Shown here piece after piece: positions 55,737 through 64,000 of a stretch of DNA of 64,000 nucleotides. Positions within the stretch are counted from its first letter, which is position 1. The number at the start of each line of letters is the position of its first letter. The notes below the pieces were generated by a model that was not told where the DNA came from, searched no databases, and saw nothing but the letters and a program-made list of their open reading frames with translations. The stretch lies in NCBI GenBank assembly GCA_047967505.1, contig CM106541.1. One strand, written 5' to 3'. Position numbers and translations under genes: made by a program. This DNA comes from Dipteris shenzhenensis. Lineage: Eukaryota > Polypodiophyta > Polypodiopsida > Gleicheniales.

Positions 55737-56579
55737 GAGAGGGTCTAACCCAGATATTGGGCAGTGTCTATCTCTCTTACAAGGAAAAAATAACTGAAAG
55801 ACTTCCAAAATATGAGCACTTGATGTAGCAAAGACTAGTGACCAATATTCAAACAATGATGCTTCTTCTTACATGCTTCATAGAAGTGGGTGAAATAAAT
55901 ACTTTCCAATCAAAACCAGGTCTAGTAATTCAAAACAAAACTGAAGCCACACTTGTACTGAAGTTATTGAAAGCTTCAAAAAACCAGAAATGCTAGAGTA
56001 GCATTTTATGTAGCATCATCTTCAAAAACTTGTCCAAAACTGTCAAAACTGAAAAGCTGAAATTGGAGGGCTTGTAGCTCACTCTTCAAAGCAAGGAAAA
56101 GAGGGCTTTCTGAAGCAAAAGAAAGCTCATATACCAGAGAGGGTCCAACACAGAGGTTGGACAAAATGGTGTGCACTTTTGCCCGGGAGAGTTGCTACAG
56201 GCTGAAACTGAGTTTTGACGATTTCTCCCTCGTTACTGAACCAAATGACCTGAAAAATGGCTCAAAATTTTGGTCTTGAGGTCGCCCATCTAATCCTAAG
56301 AGGGCTCAGGAAATGGCGAAGCAAGTAGGGAGTATTGAGCAACAGAAGAAATTCGCTCTTTGGAGAATGGCAGCCACCACAGACGTTTTTTCTTCAATTG
56401 CTTGCAGGTGGAAGTTTGCCCATACTAGAGGAGTTTCCAGCTCAAAGGGTTTGGGCAATGGTCATTTGTAGGTGGAGAACCAAGCTCTCAAAGATTTTGG
56501 GAAGAAAGAGGAAAATGGAGAAGAAGAAGAAGAAGAAGAAGATGATGATGTGGCAAAAATGGGCTCAAGGGGGATCAAA
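55737..56579 (-). other. Copia element 3 leader
   Basis: Between gag and the primer-binding site. Contains an (AGA)n/(GAT)n tract at about 56517-56551; the plus-strand frame at 56335-56607 follows it. No conserved protein. Confidence 0.6.
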
Positions 56580-56593
56580 TGGCTCTAATACCA
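56580..56593 (-). promoter_or_regulatory. Primer-binding site of copia element 3
   Basis: The minus strand reads TGGTATTAGAGCCA immediately inside the LTR end (CA complement TG at 56594). It matches the initiator-Met tRNA primer site. Confidence 0.88.
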
Positions 56594-57230
56594 TGTTGGA
56601 AGGCTGAAAGGAAAGAAAAGAGTGGACACAAACTCAGAATACTTGCATTACTTGGTTGTAGAATGAAGAAGAGTGAGGTCCTTAAGTAGGCACCTCATAC
56701 ATGCTCACTAACGTCATTGATGACTTCAGAGCTCCACAATCATCTCCTCAATCTGCTCCTAGATTCTCTCAATCATCCTATGTGGCTCTCCACCACCTAA
56801 CTGTGCTTGTGGGCACCTAACTATGCCTCTAGCACTCACACATAGAAACATAAGGTGTGCCTGATGCATACACCTTGAGATATCCCAATAGATCTCATCT
56901 CCATCAATTGCTTTCATCTCCACCCTCCAAAATGCGCCTAGATCTTAGGCCTTGATTTGATCTCTTCATCTCCACCTTTGATTTGTCCAAGATCCAATGG
57001 TCCATAGCATATGGTGACTTCTTCCTCTTTATTAGAACCCGCTTTTGTCAAATCTTGCTGGTCTGGAGCCCACCAAAGGTGCCTCCAACCATTTTGAGCA
57101 TCCTAAGCCTTTGATCCATCCACCATCCACCTCCATCCAAAGGCCAAGGTTGATCAATTTCAAAATAAAGGTAACCATGTCAGTTGAGTAAATGCTAGGA
57201 GGCCCTTAGCCATGGGTTACCATAGCGGGT
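56594..57230 (-). repeat. 5' LTR of copia element 3 (outer end uncertain)
   Basis: It begins TGTTGGAAGGCTGAAAGG on the plus strand directly after the PBS. No second LTR is in the window, so the outer border cannot be fixed; 57230 is a minimum guess and it could reach about 57380. Confidence 0.6.
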
Positions 57231-57381
57231 TCACTTGGTCTTAACTTATTCCATTTCTTAGTCCATTCCTTATGAGGCCCTTTTACCCTGATTCTCCCCT
57301 AATGGTACCAACCTAGTGAAGTTACAAAGCATCCAAATTGGGCTTTTGAAGAGTGAGTGAGGAGCTCCCATATGTCACAAT

Positions 57382-57600
57382 TTGAAGATCAGGGGAGGAG
57401 AGGCTCTCACACTATACTATAGAGGGGGAGGAAAGATTGTGCGAGCAAGGTCCATTACAAGAGGGGAAAGAAGTTGTAGGAAGAGTGCAAGGGAGATAGA
57501 AATGGTTGAGAGGGATGGAAGTTGCAGGAAGATTGCAAGGGAGATAGAAATGGTCGAGAGGGATAGAATATTGCAATAGTTAAGGGAATGGAATAGCGGA
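57382..57600 (+). repeat. Short tandem repeat with open frame
   Basis: A 45-57 bp purine-rich unit (GCAAGGGAGATAGAAATGGT, GAGAGGGAT) occurs two to three times. The 65-residue plus frame repeats ARAIEMVERD-like sequence and is best seen as a by-product. Confidence 0.7.
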
Positions 57601-58197
57601 GGCTTAAGTTTGTAGCTTGACTACACTATCAAGGTGAGAGCCACTATGTTGGTTGGCCCGAATTTGGATTATTTCAAGGCGGCAATACTACCTTGCATAG
57701 TAATGAGTGATTAGAAGTGGTGGTGTCTAAGATTACTAAGTTACCACTGTAGCTAAGATTCTACCTCATTGGTAGTTAATTACTAGCCACCGCAGTGGCC
57801 CGCAATTACTCACCTTCCAATTACCACCACCGGGCTTGCATGCATGATTACTACGAGTGCAGTAAATTACCAGTCACCAAGCTTTCATGCTCAGTAGAAT
57901 ACTAGAGTGCATGGTAATGAGTGATTAGGCTTCATGATTTATTTTTGTGGTAAGTACTGCCTGGTGGTGGTGGCTCTCATCAGCCATGTCTATTGTGGCT
58001 AAGATCCCACCGAGCTAGTAGTTAATTACCATCCACCACAATGGCCTGATCACTCATGACCAGACGTCTGCTTCATGATTATTAGCCTATCTAGGGTGGT
58101 GCCTAAGATTCCACCGTGGTGGCTTGCAATTAATATGGATGGAACCCTGGTGGGCTCCAGCCACCACAGTGGCTAGAACTTTATAATATATAAGATT
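57601..58197. other. No recognised genes; scattered AATTAC/CACC repeats
   Basis: Motifs such as TAGTTAATTACCA, CCACCGCAGTGGC and GATTACTA recur at irregular spacing through 57690-58170. This suggests an old, highly diverged repeat. No coding sequence. Confidence 0.5.
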
Positions 58198-58811
58198 GTG
58201 GCATTCGACATTTTACTACGTTGCTCTCATCTACCTCTTCTCTCCTACTTTGTTGCACACGCTTTGCTACTTTGCTCCACACACCCTCCTCTAGCTCTTT
58301 TCTGCCCGTGCTCTACTTTTCTCCATGCTCCCTCCTCCAACTATTATCACTCATCCTCCAACTCTCATCACTCATCTGCTACCTTGCTCATATGGTATTC
58401 ACCCACTCATCTTCACCATGGCTACTACCACCCCCCCTCAATGCACTCTCAATGCACTATGATCCCAATGTTATCTACCTTCTCATATAAGGTGATTGCG
58501 TTGCAATCACCTTGAGTAGAAATGCTAGCACAGTGGACACCCTACGTTCTCACGGTCGATTCCCCCCATATCTGCATGTCAACACCTTAGATGACATGCT
58601 TACCTCTTGCCTCTTTATGGCTGTGCTGTATGGGTTCCCCCTAGACATTGACAAAGGCCGTAGGATTTTCACAATCGAATACTCTCGACTTGTTGGGGGG
58701 GATTGTAATCTGAGTCTAAGCAATGTGCATGATCTTTGGTCTCTCCATCGTCTCCTCCATTGGCTCCTTAAAAATTTGTCATGCAACAAGGTGAGGTGGT
58801 GGCAATACTGA
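58198..58811 (+). other. Open frames without recognised product
   Basis: Plus-strand frames at 58198-58515 (pyrimidine-rich, low complexity) and 58512-58811 (99 residues, SRNASTVDTLRSHGRFPPYL) abut by overlapping a few bases. The second has a normal composition (LSLSNVHDLWSLHRLLHWLL) but matches no family I know. Confidence 0.25.
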
Positions 58812-58861
58812 GTTGTACAAATTTCCTCTTGCTCCAACGAGCCTCATAACCACTCAGTAAT

Positions 58862-59100
58862 GGCTAGATGTAATCTTTTGGCCTCTAAGGCTCTCAACGA
58901 TTGGCTTGCTGGATGTAACGTTTTGGTTTCTAAGGATCTCAGCAATTGCTGAATTTTTATTAAATTTTTGTAATCTCTTTTTTTTTAATTTGAGGCTCTC
59001 AGTATGCACTATTGTTAACTTTTATATTTGAATGTTTATCATCGCTAGATGTAATCTTTTGGCCTTTAAGGCTCTCAACAATTGCTGAGTTTTTATAAAT
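58862..59100. repeat. Three diverged copies of a 40-90 bp unit
   Basis: AGATGTAATCTTTTGGCCTC and the following AAGGCTCTCAACGATTG recur at about 58912 and 59046 with changes. Confidence 0.75.
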
Positions 59101-59441
59101 GTAAGATATTTTGTTCAATTTTTACTTAGCATAAGTTTTAAATTTTTATATGACCTGTTATTGGATGTAGATGTACATTGTAATCTCTTTTTCTCAATTT
59201 TCACTCAATGAATTATAGTTGATTATCTGGATGGCACCGCCAGGCCTCCTGTCACTGTGGCAGCTAGAAAAATTTTTTTCCCTCATTTATATTTACTATA
59301 ACAAGGTTTAAAACACCAATAAAGTAAGACTACAATTTCCTTGGTTTAGGACCAAAATAGCGCTAAAATAGCTCCAACAACCCACCGTTGTGGTTGCATG
59401 GAGATAATCTAGAAAAATACAATTAAAATTTCAAAAAATGA

Positions 59442-59592
59442 AATTGACGATATGGCCCTTGAGGGGTCCCCTCTATGGGCAAGGGCGATATCGACATGCA
59501 TTATACATTATTCAAGATGCATCTGGATAGATTTGGCATGTCAATATGGCCCTTGCACTAGAGGGGACCCCTCAAGGGCCATATCGTCAATT
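59442..59592. repeat. Long hairpin, about 57-bp arms
   Basis: AATTGACGATATGGCCCTTG at 59442 pairs with the complement ending at 59592. The arms run to 59499 and from 59536, with perfect pairing over the outer 33 bases and a few mismatches further in; the loop is 36 bases. A plus-strand open frame at 59452-59727 lies across it and is probably not coding. Confidence 0.88.
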
Positions 59593-59742
59593 GCATTTTG
59601 CTTGGTTACACAAGGAAATACATTTTCCTTGGTACACAAATATATAACTCCAAGAACTTACATGGTGGATGTCATAGATATCCTTCTATTTGCTAGTGCA
59701 GTTGTTGTCATAGACCTCCTCCTGTAATACGTAAAAATAGGT

Positions 59743-60170
59743 AATAGAGCTATGACTCCAAGAACCAGCGCGGTGGTCTCTCCAAGACAACCTTGAATAT
59801 TGGGCGATGATAGGTCATCAACCTATGATCTGCATGCCCAATGGCAGGTGGCAAAGCTATGGCAAAAGGATGTGCAATGACATGTGGTCAGACCAGAGAC
59901 TATGCTAGGGTAGTGTTCAAAATGATAGATTACATCTCATTATTATGCCAAGAACCAATGTGGAGGTCTCTTCAAGCCATTCTTGAATTTTAATTATGAT
60001 CTGCATGGCCGTGTTGCCTAGTAAAAAAGGCTGCATGATGATAGGTGGTTAGGCAAGAGACTGCACTACACAAAGCAGTGTAGAAATGCATGATGTAGTG
60101 CAGAGCTACCATGTGTCGAGCTCTACGGTGTTCAGATTAAACAGATTGCATCTCATTATTATGCTAGTGC
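59743..60170. repeat. Diverged tandem duplication, about 200-bp period
   Basis: AGCTATGACTCCAAGAACCA, TATGATCTGCATG, AGAGACT and ATCTCATTATTATGC segments recur in the same order (near 59749, 59828, 59906 and 59936; and near 59942, 59997, 60057 and 60150). Confidence 0.75.
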
Positions 60171-60579
60171 GGTATCATGACGTTGGGAAAATTTTTGGAG
60201 AGCGCGGATCCATGAAAAATTCAAAATTTCACCCGGGAGCAAGTCACGTTGGGGCCCAAAAAGGCCCTAAAAATAGCTCTGTGATTGGCTACACCTAGGC
60301 AAAAGTTGACCCTTAAAGGGTGCAAATAGAAGGCCCTTAAGAGGCCATTAATGAAGGGATCATTTATGGACACATGGCGCCCTGAATAGAGGCCACATGG
60401 TTGGCATTGGGCAAGGTGGGAGGATTCCAAAGAGAGCTCCAAAGAAAGGAAAGGAGATCTTGAGAGAGACAAGCGTGTGGGAAATCAAGGAGAATGAAGG
60501 CTACCCAAGGAGGGGCATTGGGACCCGTGGTTGGGAGGTGATTTACAAGGGAGCCCTTTATCTTTAGAAAGAGGTCACA
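60171..60579 (+). repeat. 5' LTR (3' part) of LTR retrotransposon 4
   Basis: The stretch before the PBS ends AAAGAGGTCACA, consistent with an LTR end in CA. The left border is not determined, and 60171 is a placeholder after the preceding tandem repeat. No matching LTR is in the window. Confidence 0.45.
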
Positions 60580-60580
60580 T

Positions 60581-60594
60581 TGGTATTAGAGCCA
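60581..60594 (+). promoter_or_regulatory. Primer-binding site, plus strand
   Basis: TGGTATTAGAGCCA one base after the presumed LTR end, the same primer type as at 56580-56593 but on the other strand. Confidence 0.8.
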
Positions 60595-60599
60595 TATGA

Positions 60600-61250
60600 G
60601 TTCATTTTGAACGAGATATCATGAGCAATCGCCAGTCATCACCAGGAAACCACATAGCTATGAAGGTGGTGTAGCATCGACAAGCTTGTAGTGGTGCCAT
60701 TGAAACTCCAAGCTGCTATCCTCCTCACCTTTGCAAGCATCTCTGCAAACAACTCCCCTACAGCCACTATTTCCATCATACCAACAAATGCCCAAAATTT
60801 CATCCCTCATCTCCCTATGTCTTCTCCTCCCTTGAAACCTCACTATAGAACTCACGAATACACTCATCAGGGGTCCACTGATACAAGTGTTGAACGAGCA
60901 ATTTTATCTTGGCTTCCATTTCTCCCTAACTCGTCCTTTTGGATACCATCAACCAAAGAAATAGTCAAGAATCTTGAAGACCTTTACTAGCACATGAAAG
61001 TGGCCAGACCACTGTGGAGAGAGTGGGTGAATGCATTCAAGTCACCTACATATTGTGTTAAAAAAGAGGCCATGTTGATGGTTGCAGCATGGTCATATAC
61101 AAACCAAACAGTCCAGCAAAGGACAAAGAGAGAAAGTCTACAAGCTTTATAGATACGGATAGCTAATTTAGCTAGACACTCATTAGAGTCATGGTGGGGT
61201 ATCTCAAAAGTAGCCTATGGGAAATCGAGCTACTCATCATCACAAATTTT
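60600..61250 (+). pseudogene. Unrecognised coding-like stretch after the PBS
   Basis: The plus-strand phase from Met at 60691 is open to 60990 and continues past a stop to about 61150: STKEIVKNLEDLY, then HMKVARPLWREWVNAFKSPT and QTVQQRTKRESLQAL. The helical, basic composition would suit a gag-like protein, but no motif is recognised. Confidence 0.35.
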
Positions 61251-61975
61251 TTGATGTTGAGGTAGCCTAGAGGTGACAGCGGTAGAGTTTCTTGTCGATG
61301 TCTATTGACTTGCGCAGAAGAAAAAGAAGAAAACACAAAGAATTGAATGCTACCATGTCATTCAAAGTCTTTAAAGTCACAAAAAGTCATGTCATCTTTG
61401 TTTTTTTCCCCCTCCAGCCCTAAAATTGGAAGCCTTCAACGGGCTTCAAAGCCCTTTAGACATGGAAGGCCAATGAAAAATTCATGTTGCAAATGAAGAC
61501 CAACAATTGAACAAGGTTTCAAATTTTTGCATAAAAATACATGTATTTACCACTATTTCCTTACTTTTGAAGGCCATTATCATATTTTGTCCTTTAATAT
61601 GAAGGCTAGGGTAGGCCTTCAAATTTTAGGGCTGCCCCCCCCTCTCCCCAAAGTTATAAAAGCTCTTCTCCCTCTTCTCCCCAAGGTTATAAAAGCCTCC
61701 TCCCTTCCAAAAAGGCATTTCTTACTATGCTCTTCCCTCTAAACCTCACCATATTTTACAGAAGAAGATCGGAGATCATCAGCTCGAGGAGTTGAGACAT
61801 AAAAAACAATGAAGAGAAGGATCGAGAGTGAAGGCTACTTCTAAACTAAAAAGATGCATCGCCTTCAAAAGAAAATCCAAGGCCTTCAAACGGATACCAG
61901 GGAAGTGGGCATCATATTTTTACCTTTATTATAAAGCTCCTTGATTTATATTTTCTAGAAAATGCTCATTCTAAT
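61251..61975. other. Leader or nested LTR-like sequence
   Basis: Contains TTATAAAAGC twice (near 61663 and 61687) with CTCTTCTCCC repeats, and repeated GAAGGC(C/T) motifs (61428-61620). The TATA-like boxes could be promoter elements of a retrotransposon, but no LTR border is evident. Confidence 0.35.
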
Positions 61976-63150
61976 ATGATGACTCCAGAAAGAGATGAAA
62001 TAGTTAGGGAAAGTGAAATAAGGGCTAGAAAAGGAAAAGCTATAGTTGAAGAGGGAATGCATGAGGAAATACATAACAAAATTCAAGAGGATAATGCCAA
62101 AATGGAGGACATAGATTACGGTGGTTATGGAATTCCATATTCGAAATTCATCAAACTGGAAACTCAAATGCAAAATATAGGAGAAATATAGAAACATAGT
62201 TAGGAGCTATTAGAGATACAATGTTGTCTCTAATTGAAGCCATGACCAAGTTATCTAATTCTCAATCGGTAACTCATATGGAAAATTTGTTGACTCGTCC
62301 AAGTCCAATTGAGAGATATACATTTCAACTTAGAGAAACATCAAACATACTTAAGGACTTGAAACCACCAATTTTCAATGGGGAAGAAAAAGAATGTAAC
62401 AAGGACATGATAAATACGTTCTTGTAAAAATGGCAAGACTTCCATAGACTCTGGAACACCCCTTTTGAAATTCAATTCATGGAAGCTAGCCTTTCTTTAT
62501 TAGGAAATAAAGCATATTAATGGTGGATGAGCCTCAAGGAAATCGATAGGATCCCTAGGCATTGGGCTGAATTTGAACAAGTTTTTCTAAAAGAGTTTGA
62601 CTTGAAAATGAGCTTGAAAGAGCTTGGGAACCTTGGGATAATTGCAGCATGGGTAAGAACAATTTAGTCCAATATATAACAAACTATAGGGAGGCAGTCC
62701 TTAAGCTAAAGGGAATTGATGAATTCCAAAAGATAAGGGGTTTTGTGAGAGGCCTAAAAGATGCCTATAAGGTTGAGATAAGAAGAAATTCTCCCAAAGC
62801 CTTTGAGGAAGCTATAAGATATGCCTAGATATATAATGACACCATGGTGAAGTTTAGAGTTCGAACCTCGAAACAAACTGGCCCTTTGTTCCACGGTTCA
62901 ATCGATTTCCCAATCTTCAAAGGAAGGGGAAATTCAAGAAGGAGGTTTTACAAGCATCACCAAAGAGACCTCAAACTCAAAGATAGCCTCTCCTTAAAAA
63001 AGGGGATTATGAGAAAGCCAAGCAGGAAAATGTTTGTTTCAAATGTTTAGGAAAGGATCATGCTGCTTGGAACTTCCCTAAAACTAAACAGGTGGGAGCT
63101 AAGATCCCAAATAAAACTCCACAAAAACAAGTACATGTGGTGCAGGTGTT
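61975..63150 (+). pseudogene. Ty3/gypsy-type gag with damaged zinc knuckle
   Basis: The plus strand reads, in changing phases: a charged start (61976-62191), LRETSNILKDLKPPIFNGEE (62221-62427), KWQDFHRLWNTPFEIQFMEA, WWMSLKEIDRIPRHWAEFEQ, NLVQYITNYREAVLKLKGID, RGFVRGLKDAYKVEI and RNSPKAFEEAIRYA. These are the Retrotrans_gag motifs (PxFxGEE, W...F...F, Y...F..L, F..GL, A...A). The knuckle at 63035-63076 reads CFKCLGKDHAAWNF, with the last Cys replaced by Phe. Several stops and shifts are present. Confidence 0.85.
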
Positions 63151-63610
63151 CGTGCTTAATGGTACCAAATAGTACACTGAGGTAGGTTTATCATGAGGAT
63201 AGCACCCACATGTATTGTTTGTCTTTGGCAATGTGGCAGCCCACTTTTGGTCCTCATGATTTAATGAGGATGCATGGAAAAATTATGGGGCAAAGGGGTC
63301 TAAGCATGGTTAGGTGACATGCCTTTGTGCTTTATGAAAGCACATAGCACATTACTTATAGCACAAATTATGTACCTTAATATATGAATTTTAAAAATAT
63401 CAATGTTCTTTAATGAGCTTACAATATTTTAAGAGTTAAAAAGCACATTTTATCATTGCAATAATTTTTTAAGGTTTGAAATAGGTGTTCTATACCACTA
63501 AAAGCAGTAAATGTCTCGAACAATGCTTTTTGTGTCACCTTCCCATGCTAAGACCCAGAGAGTATGTGGTCTGTCTAGCAAAGGGTAGTGATAAAAAGAT
63601 TTAGGGCACT
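63151..63610. other. Interruption between gag and protease
   Basis: About 430 AT-rich bases with no retropepsin start (DSG or DTG) in any phase I followed. The protease C-terminus resumes at 63611. Either a small insertion or strong decay. Confidence 0.4.
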
Positions 63611-63862
63611 ATGATACATGGTGTAGAGGTGGATATTCAAGGCTATCAGGATGCCTTGGGTTTCCAAATTATTCATCTCAATAGGATGGATGTTGTTCTT
63701 GGTCAAGAATGGCTATATAGTTTTGGGAATAGCTTACAAAGGAGTTTGAATAACTCCATTAGTTTTGAAAAAGATGGTAGGCTTGTCCAAATTCAGGGAG
63801 AACATGATATGCCCAACTCTCCACTTATTTGTTCAATGGAATTGGAATGGCTGTTATGCTAA
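63611..63862 (+). pseudogene. Gypsy retropepsin C-terminal part
   Basis: The frame reads DALGFQIIHLNRMDVVLGQE, then WLYSFGN, ISFEKDGRLVQIQGE and a short tail. This is the DVVLG-x-(D/E)WL motif region of plant gypsy proteases, followed by the start of the linker to reverse transcriptase. The element continues beyond the window. Confidence 0.8.
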
Positions 63863-64000
63863 CAAGAATGCGAGGTATATCTTTGTGAACTTACTTTTAT
63901 TGGTGATATTATGTCTTCTACATTGGAAAGAAGTAATCTTGTTTTTTATAATGCTAAAAGTATAAATCTTCTTTTAATGATTTTATGGTTAAATTTAAAG

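Noticed and set aside
59371-59390. CCAACA near 59380 as the outer border of the copia element 3 LTR
   Set aside because: It would give an LTR of about 2.8 kb containing unrelated repeats; not supported.

Overview
The window looks like nuclear DNA of a land plant with a large, repeat-rich genome. The evidence is a spliced host gene with plant-type exons, several families of decayed plant LTR retrotransposons (Ty1/copia and Ty3/gypsy), CACTA (En/Spm, TNP2-type), hAT and Mutator-like DNA transposons, and long microsatellites. The very long intron and the age of the elements would suit a gymnosperm, but nothing here fixes the lineage. No rRNA, tRNA or CRISPR array was seen.

Region by region. (1) 1-8155: the last two exons of a cytosolic Xaa-Pro aminopeptidase P-like gene (plus strand, 33-157 and 7994-8155) separated by an intron of about 7.8 kb. 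The intron holds a damaged copia element (272-4450), microsatellites, and a non-autonomous Mutator-like element with long terminal inverted repeats and a perfect 10-bp target duplication (5611-7096). (2) 8930-12450: a decayed gypsy element on the minus strand. (3) 12950-18900: gene-poor DNA with an (AG)n tract and a degenerate minisatellite. (4) 19163-24671: a structurally complete copia element on the minus strand (two LTRs, PPT, PBS, 5-bp target duplication) carrying many inactivating lesions and inserted into an older minus-strand reading frame. (5) 27033-29344: two unrecognised plus-strand coding remnants, the second cut by a CACTA end.

(6) 29345-55353 is a nested transposon landscape. 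CACTA copy A (minus strand) has its tip at 29345 and its transposase at 42675-44985; the two parts are separated by a 12.3-kb insertion bounded by an 8-bp direct repeat. That insertion holds hairpins, a fold-back repeat family, large micro- and minisatellites and a BED zinc finger. A protein-kinase-like reading frame (45017-45868) abuts the broken 5' end of the copy A transposase. A second CACTA element is present as a tip (48989-49635) and an oppositely oriented transposase (52980-55353). The two break at nearly the same element position, and both breaks join copia gag sequence, so one 5.7-kb inversion explains the arrangement.

(7) 55354-64000: the 5' end of a copia element (gag, PBS, LTR; minus strand), short repeats, a long hairpin (59442-59592), and a plus-strand LTR retrotransposon (PBS at 60581, gypsy-type gag and protease remnants) running to the window edge.

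Apart from the aminopeptidase exons, almost everything recognisable is mobile-element sequence in some state of decay. The genes do not form a pathway; the information is in the order of nesting and rearrangement.
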